From contig CAINEX010000111.1 of the NCBI GenBank assembly GCA_903847935.1, positions 1 through 33,618 on the forward strand: a stretch of DNA of 33,618 nucleotides. The letters run 5' to 3'. This document shows, one piece after another, positions 1 to 8,567 of this stretch. Within the stretch, counting starts at the first letter, position 1. Every line of letters starts with the position of its first letter. A program made the position numbers and the translations under genes. The notes under the pieces are model-generated. The model searched no databases. It had not been told where the DNA came from and saw nothing but the letters and a program-made list of their open reading frames with translations. The stretch is from an uncultured Spartobacteria bacterium (GTDB taxonomy: Bacteria > Verrucomicrobiota > Verrucomicrobiia > Chthoniobacterales > UBA6821).

Positions 1-87
1 CATCGCACGATGGCGCGGGGGACGTCGCGGGTGTCGAAGAGGTCAACGAAAGTTAGAAATCGTAACGTGACAGTAGTTTCTGTGGCG

Positions 88-115
88 TTGACTCCAATCG
101 ACTATTTGGCATAAT
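88..115 (+). promoter_or_regulatory. Putative sigma70-type promoter of arsR: TTGACT (88-93), 16-nt spacer, CATAAT (110-115)
   Basis: Near-consensus -35 and -10 hexamers just upstream of the arsR ATG at 126. Confidence 0.6.
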
Positions 116-125
116 TGCCAAATAG
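102..125. promoter_or_regulatory. Perfect inverted repeat CTATTTGGCA-TAAT-TGCCAAATAG, probable ArsR operator
   Basis: 10-bp perfect arms with 4-nt spacer, overlapping the -10 element and abutting the arsR ATG. Confidence 0.7.
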
Positions 126-452
126 ATGGCATCCAAGTTACACAAACTGAAAGCGAATGCGGAGGCGCGTTCCCCAATCGTGAAGGCGATGGCCCATCCC
201 ACACGGCTCCTGATCATGGAAACCCTGATGAATGGGGAGCGGTGTGTGAATGATCTGACGGAGATGGCCGGTTGCGATGTGACCACGCTCTCCAAGCATC
301 TTGCCGTTATGAAGCGCTCGGGACTGCTTGCCTGCGAGAAGAGGGGGCTGAACGTCTACTACCAGATCGCCTGCCCCTGCTTTGCAGAGTTCTTCCGCTG
401 CATTGATCTGATTTCCAAGACACACGACACCAAGCTGCGCTGTGCCTGCTGA
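126..452 (+). CDS. arsR: ArsR-family metalloregulator (winged helix)
   Basis: [11 protein letters not shown]...[16 protein letters not shown]...GLNVYYQI winged-helix pattern; followed by arsC and ACR3. Confidence 0.9.
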   Translation: MASKLHKLKANAEARSPIVKAMAHPTRLLIMETLMNGERCVNDLTEMAGCDVTTLSKHLAVMKRSGLLACEKRGLNVYYQIACPCFAEFFRCIDLISKTHDTKLRCAC

Positions 453-484
453 TTTCCAAAATTCTCCCAAGAGCCAACCCAACC

Positions 485-919
485 ATGAAACCTCTCGTCC
501 TTATCCTCTGCACCGGCAACTCCTGCCGTAGTCATCTCGCCGAAGGTATTCTCCGTACCTCTGCCGGTGATCTCATCGACGTCGCCAGTGCAGGCTCCAA
601 ACCCGCTGGCTATGTCCACCCAAAGTCCATCGAGGTCCTCAAGGAAATCGGTATTGATATTTCATCCCACACCTCCAAACACATGGAGGAATTCCTGAAC
701 CGTCCCGTTGATACCGTGATCACCGTCTGCGGCAACGCCGATCAGGCCTGCCCCATGTTCCCCGGTCAGCTTCACCGCTTCCACTGGGGCTTCGATGATC
801 CCGCCCATGCGGCGGGAACCGAGGAGGAGATCCTAAACGAGTTCCGCCGTGTCCGTGAGCAGATCAAGCTCGTGTTCGAGGCTTATGCCGCGGGACTCAA
901 GCGAGGAAAGTCTCTCTAA
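485..919 (+). CDS. arsC: Arsenate reductase, low-molecular-weight protein tyrosine phosphatase type
   Basis: N-terminal [17 protein letters not shown]-loop; operon context. Confidence 0.92.
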   Translation: MKPLVLILCTGNSCRSHLAEGILRTSAGDLIDVASAGSKPAGYVHPKSIEVLKEIGIDISSHTSKHMEEFLNRPVDTVITVCGNADQACPMFPGQLHRFHWGFDDPAHAAGTEEEILNEFRRVREQIKLVFEAYAAGLKRGKSL

Positions 920-938
920 CTGAAAACCCACCCATTCC

Positions 939-2018
939 ATGGATCAATCCCCTGCAACTCCAGTGAAGAGGCTCGCCTTCTTCGAGCGTAACCTGACCCT
1001 TTGGGTCCTTCTCTGCATGGTTGCAGGGGTGATCTTGGGAACGGTCGCCCCGAAAGCCATTACAGCCCTCAGTCGGATGGAGTTCGGTCGCGATTCACAT
1101 GTGAATGTGCCGATCGCCATTCTGATTTGGCTCATGATCTACCCGATGATGCTGAAGATCGACTTCGACTCGATTGGGGGTGTTGCCCGGAAACCGAAAG
1201 GCCTGATGGTAACCCTGTTTGTCAACTGGATCGTGAAGCCTTTCAGCATGGCTTTTCTGGCATGGATCTTCATGCAGCACGTCTTTTCCAAGTGGATTGA
1301 TGTGGAGACCGCGAAGAACTACACCGCCGGGCTCATCATCCTCGCAGTTGCTCCCTGCACGGCGATGGTCTTTGTCTGGTCCTACCTTACTGATGGGGAC
1401 CCCGCCTACACGCTCGTTCAGGTGGCTGTGAATGACCTCATCATGCTTGTAGCCTTCGCCCCGATCGTCATGTTCCTGTGCGGAGTGTCCGGAGTCGTGG
1501 TGCCCTCGGCTGTGCTGATTACCTCCGTACTTGTCTTCATTGTCATCCCCCTAGCGGCTGGATGGCTTACCCGTACAACTCTCCTCAAAACCCACGGGAC
1601 CGAGTGGTTTGAGAAATCCTTCCTCCCCAAATTCCAGCCCGTGACCATGGCGGCACTTCTTCTGACACTCGTGCTGATCTTTGCGTTTCAGGCGGAGAAT
1701 CTGATCCATCGCTGGCTTGCCGTACTGCTGTTGGCCATCCCGATCATTATCCAGGTCTATTTCAACTCCAGCCTCACCTACCTCCTGATGCGCTGGCTGA
1801 AGGTTCCCCATAATATCGCGGCCCCCGGAGCCTTGATCGGTGCCAGTAATTTTTTCGAGCTTGCGGTAGCAGTGGCCATCACCCTATTCGGACCAAGTTC
1901 CGGAGCCGCCCTGGCAACTGTAGTCGGGGTCCTTGTCGAAGTTCCGGTCATGCTCTCCGTCTGCAGTGCCTGTAATGCCACCCGCAGTTGGTTCCCTAAA
2001 GAAGAATCGAGCCGTTAA
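939..2018 (+). CDS. acr3: ACR3-family arsenite efflux transporter
   Basis: Multi-TM protein with FVWSYLTDGDPAYTLVQVAVNDLIM and GASNFFELAVAVAITLFG motifs typical of ACR3. Confidence 0.93.
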   Translation: MDQSPATPVKRLAFFERNLTLWVLLCMVAGVILGTVAPKAITALSRMEFGRDSHVNVPIAILIWLMIYPMMLKIDFDSIGGVARKPKGLMVTLFVNWIVKPFSMAFLAWIFMQHVFSKWIDVETAKNYTAGLIILAVAPCTAMVFVWSYLTDGDPAYTLVQVAVNDLIMLVAFAPIVMFLCGVSGVVVPSAVLITSVLVFIVIPLAAGWLTRTTLLKTHGTEWFEKSFLPKFQPVTMAALLLTLVLIFAFQAENLIHRWLAVLLLAIPIIIQVYFNSSLTYLLMRWLKVPHNIAAPGALIGASNFFELAVAVAITLFGPSSGAALATVVGVLVEVPVMLSVCSACNATRSWFPKEESSR

Positions 2019-2082
2019 TCAAACAATGAGGAGATCCGGGGTGAGGGCTTAGCAGGTGGACCTGCACGACCGTTCAACCCCT

Positions 2083-3933
2083 TCAGACACAGACGAGCAG
2101 GGTAATATCATCGGGTAACAAGGAGGCCACTTCACGGATAATATTTCCACGCAGCATATGGATAAGGCTGCTGCGTTGTGGGGCCCCCAGCAGGACACGC
2201 TCCGCGCCGATGGTCGAGGCAAGGTCGGCAATGGTGTGTGCGGGAGCATCGCTAACGGCGTAGCAGGGAATGATGGTCTCCCCCAGACCCTTGCCGCGCA
2301 ACGATTCGAACGTCTCCCTTGCCTGCGTGTCCTCAGTCCACTTCCGACGTCTGTCACCCGGGGCAATGACCGGCTGCTCACGGACAAAAAGGACATAGAG
2401 AGGCTGACCGTTTTCCGCAGCTTCCTTGACGGCAAAATCGAGGGTGCGACCGGCACCTCGGACAGCGGTGAGGATCGGGCCCGAGTAGCGCACTGCTGGT
2501 GGGGCGGGAGCAATGGCCGTTCCCGTGCCGATGGAGGCACTCGATGTCTCTGAGAGATGAGGGGAAGAATGCCTGACGGCGGCGAGCGCCTTGGCCTTCC
2601 TTTCGGCACTCTCTTTTGCCAAGCCTCGCAAGATGAGCCCGATGGCAAGAACGATGAGGGTGAAGATGCGTGCATTCGGTTTATCGATGAAGAGCGAAAA
2701 CTCGATCGCCGTCATGATGAGGGCGGTGATTAACATGACGCCACGTTCAAACTGGTTGAGATCCAATTTCCAGTCGGTGCTGGTGGCCCCCAGATTCACG
2801 GCGATAGCCCCGACAACGCCCACGGCGTAAAGATCTGCAAGGCCAGACATATCGCTCACCGCAATGACCAGGGCTGCGGGGACTAGCACGGCAAAGAAAA
2901 GGCCGGCGTTGGGAACTCCGAAGGAATTCAGTTTTGCAAAGATGGGTGGCAATTCGTGATCACGGGCCATCAGGAAGGAGATGCCGCTCAACGCCACGAT
3001 TGCGGTGTTCACGGCGCTGAGAAGGAGGACGCCAAAGACAATGCTTACGGTCCAGGCCGCGATGTGACCGAAGACCGGGCCGAGGAGGTTGCCACCGAAG
3101 ATCTGGGCCATGTAGCGCAGCATGTAGTCCCTGACTCCGTCGGCCCCCGGGGCATTGACATCACCATTTGCAGCCACCATGCCTGGAAGCGCGGCCATGG
3201 CAAGTCCCAAGAGGGCAGTGAAGACGCAGACTTCCAGCATCACCACGACGATCGCCTTGTTGGCGGTCTTGGAGACGTTCGGTTTTTCAAGCGTGCTTCC
3301 GGGATTGAGTAACATGACTCCGGTGGAGTTTGCGATCGCCTCGACGCCTGAAAGGGCGAGAACGATGGCGACGAAAGCATTCCAATTATGGAAAAATCCC
3401 CCGTGGAGAGGTTGTGTGTGTGTGAACGCATCACCAAGATGGGGAATCGCGAGGATGCCTAGCAGGATCACCACGATGGCCGTCGGAACGGCTATGAGCA
3501 CAGCGGCTCCGCCTGTGTGCTTCGGCCCGAAGTAATTCAATGCCCCGATGACGGCAATGGAGGCTGCTGCGAATACCTCGGGGTGAGGTACCCCGAGGTA
3601 GAGGAAAGCAGAAAGGGCGCTGACGGCCGCCGTTACAATGTAATCGGCGACCAGTAGGAATGCGCCCACGATGGAGATGATCTCGGAACGATGCCGGACG
3701 CTCGCATAAACGCCGCCACCGTTCGGATAATGACGGCAAATCGCCATGTAATTGAACCCGACCAGCGCCGTGAGCAGGCACATACCGCCGATGAGCCAAG
3801 GGGAACTGTATCCCGCCACGGCGAAGGCGAGTCCGATGACGTAGGCCTTACTCGTGCCCCAGTCGCCGTAAAGGATTGCCGCCGCTCGCTTCCAATCGAC
3901 GTTACGAGGTCTGGTGGTTGTGCTGAATTCCAT
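2083..3933 (-). CDS. APC-family amino acid permease with C-terminal universal-stress-protein-like domain
   Basis: Multi-TM APC pattern (WGTSKAYVIGLAFAVAGY, ALSGVEAIANSTG) followed by a soluble C-terminal alpha/beta domain (ILTAVRGAGRTLDFAVKEAAENGQPLYVLFV...GAERVLLGAPQRS). Confidence 0.85.
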   Translation of the reverse strand: MEFSTTTRPRNVDWKRAAAILYGDWGTSKAYVIGLAFAVAGYSSPWLIGGMCLLTALVGFNYMAICRHYPNGGGVYASVRHRSEIISIVGAFLLVADYIVTAAVSALSAFLYLGVPHPEVFAAASIAVIGALNYFGPKHTGGAAVLIAVPTAIVVILLGILAIPHLGDAFTHTQPLHGGFFHNWNAFVAIVLALSGVEAIANSTGVMLLNPGSTLEKPNVSKTANKAIVVVMLEVCVFTALLGLAMAALPGMVAANGDVNAPGADGVRDYMLRYMAQIFGGNLLGPVFGHIAAWTVSIVFGVLLLSAVNTAIVALSGISFLMARDHELPPIFAKLNSFGVPNAGLFFAVLVPAALVIAVSDMSGLADLYAVGVVGAIAVNLGATSTDWKLDLNQFERGVMLITALIMTAIEFSLFIDKPNARIFTLIVLAIGLILRGLAKESAERKAKALAAVRHSSPHLSETSSASIGTGTAIAPAPPAVRYSGPILTAVRGAGRTLDFAVKEAAENGQPLYVLFVREQPVIAPGDRRRKWTEDTQARETFESLRGKGLGETIIPCYAVSDAPAHTIADLASTIGAERVLLGAPQRSSLIHMLRGNIIREVASLLPDDITLLVCV

Positions 3934-3958
3934 CGGCGAAGATTAAGGTGTTAAGGGT

Positions 3959-4444
3959 TTAGCGGCCACAGCCGCAGGATCCGTGCGACAACTCATCAGG
4001 AAGTGTCTGTCCTCCGCCACAGCAGCCCCCGTCATTCTTGGAACTTCCGCCGCAGCAACCGGATTTTTCTTCACTGATCAGGACAACTTCCAGCCCGATT
4101 TGCTGGAGGCCAAGCTGATCGCGGGCGCGTCCTAGGAATTCCATGGCTCGCTGAGGAGGCTCGGAAGTGGTACGCAGTTCGATGCGAACCGGCTTGCCCA
4201 AAAGATGGGGAAAGTTTTCCCTCATCTCTCCGTCGAGGATGAAAGAGACGTAGGCATTGAGCTTTTCCTGAAGCTGGAAGAGCTGGCGTTCCCCGTATTC
4301 CCAAGGGCGCGTCTCAAACATGGCGAGGACAAGAACATCCTCGCGCGTGTCATGCGCAAAGGCATCCAGCATTCCGGTCCTCTCGAGACTAGCACCGGCG
4401 GGGGGTGGGTTCGTGCCAGTTAAGTCTTCGCGGAGGGAAACCAT
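3959..4444 (-). CDS. Uncharacterised protein with Cys-rich C-terminal tail (GCCGGSSKNDGGCCGGG...CGCGR)
   Basis: ORF in the operon direction; start uncertain (ATG at 4444 overlaps the upstream gene; alternative ATG at 4372). Confidence 0.7.
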   Translation of the reverse strand: MVSLREDLTGTNPPPAGASLERTGMLDAFAHDTREDVLVLAMFETRPWEYGERQLFQLQEKLNAYVSFILDGEMRENFPHLLGKPVRIELRTTSEPPQRAMEFLGRARDQLGLQQIGLEVVLISEEKSGCCGGSSKNDGGCCGGGQTLPDELSHGSCGCGR

Positions 4445-4851
4445 ACGTAGAGCATCATGTAGACGAGCACACCTGTCACCGAGACATAGAGCCAGATCGG
4501 GAGCGTCCATCGGGCCATCCGCTTGTGAGCGTCAAAGCGTTGTTGAACGGCCGGAATGATCGTCAGGGCTATCAAAGGCACGATCGTCAATGCCAGAGGA
4601 AGGTGGGTGAACAGGATCAGAAAGTAGAGAACCCTCGGCCAACCCTGATGAGTAAAAATCACATGACCAACATGGTAGTGGTAGTAAAGATAACAGCCAA
4701 GAAAGGCGGCCGAGGTGACGATGGCCCCGATCATGCAGGAGGCGTGGAGCACTTTGCGATGGGTCCTGATCATGATCCATCCCGTGATGATCAGAAGGGT
4801 GCTGATGGCGTTAAGGGTGGCGTTGAGCGCCGGAAGTTGGTGGACTGTCAT
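4420..4851 (-). CDS. DUF420-type membrane protein (YozB/CtaM-like), putative cytochrome oxidase assembly protein
   Basis: Four-TM architecture with conserved His/Tyr pattern (HRKVLHASCMIGA...YLYYHYHVGH...YFLILFTHLPLA...HKRMARWTLPIWLYVSVTGVLVYMMLY); ATG at 4851 chosen over the longer ORF start. Confidence 0.82.
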   Translation of the reverse strand: MTVHQLPALNATLNAISTLLIITGWIMIRTHRKVLHASCMIGAIVTSAAFLGCYLYYHYHVGHVIFTHQGWPRVLYFLILFTHLPLALTIVPLIALTIIPAVQQRFDAHKRMARWTLPIWLYVSVTGVLVYMMLYVWFPSAKT

Positions 4852-4864
4852 CTGCTTCCCGGCC

Positions 4865-5119
4865 TCAGGCTTCCAAGGAGGAGGAAAGGGGATGTTCCCG
4901 ACCGATCTCGCGGCAGGTCTTGACCATGATCCAGAACATGAACCCAACTACTGCAAAGACAATCCCGATCATAAAGAGGGTGCTGGAGGAGAAAGCAGCC
5001 TTTGAAACCACCGTCAGAGGCTCAATCTGCCCCCCGGTCCCTTGCAAGGCACAGTCGGGACAGGCCACGGCGTTGGTAAGTGTCAGGAGAAGAACCGGAA
5101 AGAAGGAATAAAACTTCAT
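4865..5119 (-). CDS. Small membrane protein with signal peptide, CPDC motif and one C-terminal TM helix
   Basis: Packed between DUF420 and SCO1 genes; start overlaps the SCO1 stop. Confidence 0.7.
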   Translation of the reverse strand: MKFYSFFPVLLLTLTNAVACPDCALQGTGGQIEPLTVVSKAAFSSSTLFMIGIVFAVVGFMFWIMVKTCREIGREHPLSSSLEA

Positions 5120-5781
5120 GGTGCTAAAGAGGACTTGCCAAAAGGTTCCCTCAGCAAGGAACCGATGTCGATCAAAAGCTTCTGGACCAGTTCGGGCTCG
5201 TCCAACTTGCGAAGGATCCGGATCTGTCCCTCACGGTCGATGACCAGAAAACGGGTGGAGTGCACGGTGGCGGCAGGATTGGTGGGATCGGTGGACAGGG
5301 CCTGTAACATCCCCTTGGTCGTGAACTCCTGAACGCGATCCTTGGGGCCGGTGAGGAAGATCCATCGCTCGGGGTCGGCTCCGAAGTGTGAAGCGTACTC
5401 CTTGAGTACTTCAGGAGTGTCATGATCCGGATCGATTGAGAGGGAAACAAGACGAACATCCTTAGCCTTTTTCAGCTCTTTGGAGATCTCAGCCAGTCGC
5501 GATGACATCAGCGGGCATGGACCGGGACAGCGGGTAAAGAAAAAGTCAATGACCCAGACTTTTCCGAGGAGATCGTTTCGGGTGAGGGGCTTCCCGTCTT
5601 GAGTGGTGAACCGGAAGTCCGGAACGGTGCCGATGGGAGGAAGGGGGTCGGACGATTTGCGTTCCGAAGAACGAAAGAGTTTGGCGGCCCCCGCAATCAG
5701 GATGATGGCGATCAGGAAGGCGATCACCCATGCCATGACGGGGAGCCGTTCGGGCGAATTCCCGCTTGGGTTTTTGCTCAC
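5116..5781 (-). CDS. SCO1/SenC-family copper chaperone
   Basis: FFFTRCPGPCPLMSSRL CxxxC motif, SLSIDPDHDTPEVLKEYA, downstream His in TVHSTRFLVID. Confidence 0.93.
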   Translation of the reverse strand: MSKNPSGNSPERLPVMAWVIAFLIAIILIAGAAKLFRSSERKSSDPLPPIGTVPDFRFTTQDGKPLTRNDLLGKVWVIDFFFTRCPGPCPLMSSRLAEISKELKKAKDVRLVSLSIDPDHDTPEVLKEYASHFGADPERWIFLTGPKDRVQEFTTKGMLQALSTDPTNPAATVHSTRFLVIDREGQIRILRKLDEPELVQKLLIDIGSLLREPFGKSSLAP

Positions 5782-5796
5782 GGAGCCGGTTGGTGA

Positions 5797-6453
5797 CTAG
5801 AACAAATACAGGATCGTGTAGAGGAAGACCCAGACCACGTCGACGAAGTGCCAGTAGAGACCGACGTTATCAAGGGCGACATGACGCTTCGGTGAGAAGG
5901 TCCCCTTGGTGACCTGAAGGAAGAAGCACCAGAGAATCAATAGGACGCCGACGCAGACATGTGCGCCATGGAACCCGGTGAGCGTGAAGAAAGTTGACCC
6001 GTAGACGCCCCCTTTGTTGAACCAAAGGCCTTCGTGATAGAGCTCTGTCCATTCAACGCACTGCAGTCCGATGAAGGTGGCTCCCATCATGGCAGCCAGA
6101 AGCATCCAACGTGCGCCCGATTTTCCTTTCTTCACGGCCACCTCAGCACCGTGGAACGCGAACGAACTGCCGACAAGGATGACCGTGTTGATTCCAGTGA
6201 GAAGCTTCGGCATCGGTGGCAGCTCAATCCCGTCACCAAAATTCGGCGGCCAGGAACCGGCTGATTCACGGAGCACTAGATAGGCGGAAATCAGCCCACT
6301 AAAGAGCAGGGCCTCGGAACAGAGAAAGATGCACATGCCCAGCTTGCAGGTCGCGGGAGGCGTCGGCGGAGCGGCATGATGATCATGCTCGGAAACCTCG
6401 GCGAGCATCGGCGCATGAAAGAGAGAGGAGTCGTTGTAGGCAGCGTTGTTCAT
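5797..6453 (-). CDS. ctaE: Cytochrome c oxidase subunit III
   Basis: Typical COX3 motifs: FLCSEALLFSGLISAYLVLRE, FTLTGFHGAHVCVGV, WHFVDVVWVFLYTILYL. Confidence 0.95.
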   Translation of the reverse strand: MNNAAYNDSSLFHAPMLAEVSEHDHHAAPPTPPATCKLGMCIFLCSEALLFSGLISAYLVLRESAGSWPPNFGDGIELPPMPKLLTGINTVILVGSSFAFHGAEVAVKKGKSGARWMLLAAMMGATFIGLQCVEWTELYHEGLWFNKGGVYGSTFFTLTGFHGAHVCVGVLLILWCFFLQVTKGTFSPKRHVALDNVGLYWHFVDVVWVFLYTILYLF

Positions 6454-6462
6454 CGGAAGTGA

Positions 6463-6582
6463 TCAGTAAGCCACGGCAGGACCGCGACGCAACATCATGA
6501 TCACGACAAGCGCACAGAGGGCGAGCGCAAAAACGATCAAACCCGCCAGAATTGTCAGCTGAGCCTTACGTTTTGACTGCAT
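6463..6582 (-). CDS. 39-aa single-TM small protein MQSKRKAQLTILAGLIVFALALCALVVIMMLRRGPAVAY
   Basis: Manual translation of the COX3-CtaB gap; below the 60-aa cutoff of the supplied ORF track; uninterrupted frame with basic N-terminus then one hydrophobic helix. Confidence 0.6.
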   Translation of the reverse strand: MQSKRKAQLTILAGLIVFALALCALVVIMMLRRGPAVAY

Positions 6583-6617
6583 GATCACGGGTTGAGTTGG
6601 GTTTCAATCTTCCTATT

Positions 6618-7505
6618 TCAACGGGCGAAGGCGATCAGTGCTCCAAGCAACAAGGGAAGGTAGATGATCGAGGCAAAAAAAAGGCGACGTGATGCGGTGT
6701 CGGTCCTGTTTCTGACAAAGGCCACTGCGAGGTGAATCATGGCCCCGCCTAAAGCCAGGGCAGCGAAGAAATAGTAGGGAGAGGCCATGCCAAGGATACC
6801 CGGCAGGAGTGATACGGCTAAAAGGGCGATTGAATAAATGAGGGCCTGCCACGCAGTGGACCATCCATCCGGATCGCGAGTGCTAAGCATCTTGAATCCA
6901 GCCACCGCATACTGCTCACGATAGAGCCACGCGATAGCCAGGAAGTGAGGCAACTGCCAGAACCAAAGGATCAGGAAAAGAACGCACCCGCCAAGACCGA
7001 TCTGGTCTGTAGCCGCTGTCCATCCAAGCAGTGGAGGCAGGGCTCCGGGAATGGCGCCGATGAGGGTATTAAGCTCCGTAAACCTCTTGAGAGGGGTGTA
7101 GAGTGCGGCATAGATAAGAATCGTCATTCCAGCGAGCAAGGCGGTCAGGGGATTCGCCAAGAAGGCTAGGATCGCAACACCGCTCCCACTGCAGAGCAGT
7201 CCAAAGAGAAGGGCGTCGGAGGGGTGCATTCGACGTCCAGGCAACGGGCGGTCGCAGGTTCGGGGCATCAGTGCATCGAGATCACGTTCCATCCACTGAT
7301 TAATGGCCGAGGCCCCGGCGGCGCTGAGGGCTGTCCCGAGCAGGGTGGAGATGAGTAGGGTATAATTCATGGATCCCCGCCATCCCAGGAGGAAGCCAAC
7401 CAGTGTCGTGAGTAGGACCAAGAAAGAGAGGCGCGCCTTGGAAAGTTCGCTTAGATCCGAAAGGAGGCTGACCGGCCTTGTAACGACTGTTTCAGTGCTG
7501 CTCAT
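6618..7505 (-). CDS. ctaB: Protoheme IX farnesyltransferase (heme O synthase)
   Basis: UbiA-type motif NQWMERDLDALMPRTCDRPLPGRRM and multi-TM pattern. Confidence 0.95.
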   Translation of the reverse strand: MSSTETVVTRPVSLLSDLSELSKARLSFLVLLTTLVGFLLGWRGSMNYTLLISTLLGTALSAAGASAINQWMERDLDALMPRTCDRPLPGRRMHPSDALLFGLLCSGSGVAILAFLANPLTALLAGMTILIYAALYTPLKRFTELNTLIGAIPGALPPLLGWTAATDQIGLGGCVLFLILWFWQLPHFLAIAWLYREQYAVAGFKMLSTRDPDGWSTAWQALIYSIALLAVSLLPGILGMASPYYFFAALALGGAMIHLAVAFVRNRTDTASRRLFFASIIYLPLLLGALIAFAR

Positions 7506-8563
7506 CGGGCGGAACTTGCCATTGGTTTTGCCGCGCAGAACACCCGGAATGTGAAGAGAATGGAGAAGCTTGTCAGAAGAGCTCCGAGTGCCATATGGGA
7601 GGTGGCCACATCGGCCGCCTTGTTACTCCAGATGGTGATTCCGCCAAGCAGGATTTGGAGGAGGATGGCCCCGACCCAGAGAAGGCTCCAAGAGCGGATC
7701 CAATGACCGAGAGGCGTGATGGCAACGGCACGAGCCGCCGTCATGATCACGACAAGCAGGAGAAGCACAGCCCCGGCGCGATGCATCAGTTGCAGGTAAA
7801 TCTGCAAGGCCGAAACAGGAGCGATCAGATCATGCGCGCGTTCCTCGTTAATCCGAGCCAAGGCAGAACTCGAGATGTCGGGAAGCACGGTTCCATATGC
7901 GGTCGGGAAATCACGGATGGCAAGCGGGGCATGTTGATGGCGAATAGTGGCAGCCACACCGAGTTGGAAGTAGGTGAGGAGCAATCCTGCAACAACAAGC
8001 CACCGCAGTGAAGCGGCGGAGTGATCGCCGAACCAACTTCCTGAGAGGAATCCTTTGCCTGTGACTGCTGTGATTATCAGAAGCAGTCCGAAGAAACTCT
8101 GGGCAAGCGCCGCATGGAAGATGCCGATCTGATCCTTGTAGAGGGTCACCCGTAAGCCACCCAGAACGCCCTGAGAGATCACGGCAAGGACTGCCAGCAA
8201 GGCGAGTCCCTTAACCCATCCGCGACGCTCTTTCCAGAAAGTCACGGCGGTCAGCAGTAAGGTGATCAAGCCGATACCACTGGCAAGAAGTCGGTGAGAA
8301 TGCTCCCAGAAAATCCCCCCCACCCACTTGGAGTATGGAAAGAGAAACATATTGTAGCCGTAGGTAGTGGGCCAGTCAGGTACCGACATGCCGGCTCCCT
8401 TTGAGGTAACGAGCCCCCCGACGACAATCAGGAAAAATGTCGCCACAGAACCGATCAAGGCGATCCGATGAACCAACCCGAGCGTATCGGCGGATGAGAG
8501 GGAAGCAGATTGCGGAAGTCTGCTCCTGGCTGTGCTTGCGGTTCCCACAATAACGACAGGCAA
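7502..8563 (-). CDS. ctaA: Heme A synthase (CtaA/COX15)
   Basis: GGLVTSKGAGMSVPDWPTTYG, EHSHRLLASGIG and conserved paired-His pattern; ATGA overlap with ctaB. Confidence 0.94.
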   Translation of the reverse strand: MPVVIVGTASTARSRLPQSASLSSADTLGLVHRIALIGSVATFFLIVVGGLVTSKGAGMSVPDWPTTYGYNMFLFPYSKWVGGIFWEHSHRLLASGIGLITLLLTAVTFWKERRGWVKGLALLAVLAVISQGVLGGLRVTLYKDQIGIFHAALAQSFFGLLLIITAVTGKGFLSGSWFGDHSAASLRWLVVAGLLLTYFQLGVAATIRHQHAPLAIRDFPTAYGTVLPDISSSALARINEERAHDLIAPVSALQIYLQLMHRAGAVLLLLVVIMTAARAVAITPLGHWIRSWSLLWVGAILLQILLGGITIWSNKAADVATSHMALGALLTSFSILFTFRVFCAAKPMASSAR

Positions 8564-8567
8564 GACC

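Noticed and set aside
2052-2065. GCAGGTGGACCTGC inverted repeat between arsB and the APC gene as a terminator
   Set aside because: Stem of only 5-6 bp and no T-tract; too weak to call
2049-2675. 208-aa - strand ORF overlapping the APC-USP gene in another frame
   Set aside because: Ser/Arg/Pro-rich product in an alternative frame of the transporter C-terminal domain; likely artefact
4405-4923. 172-aa + strand ORF antisense to the DUF420 gene
   Set aside because: No domain-like pattern; opposite a well-supported membrane protein
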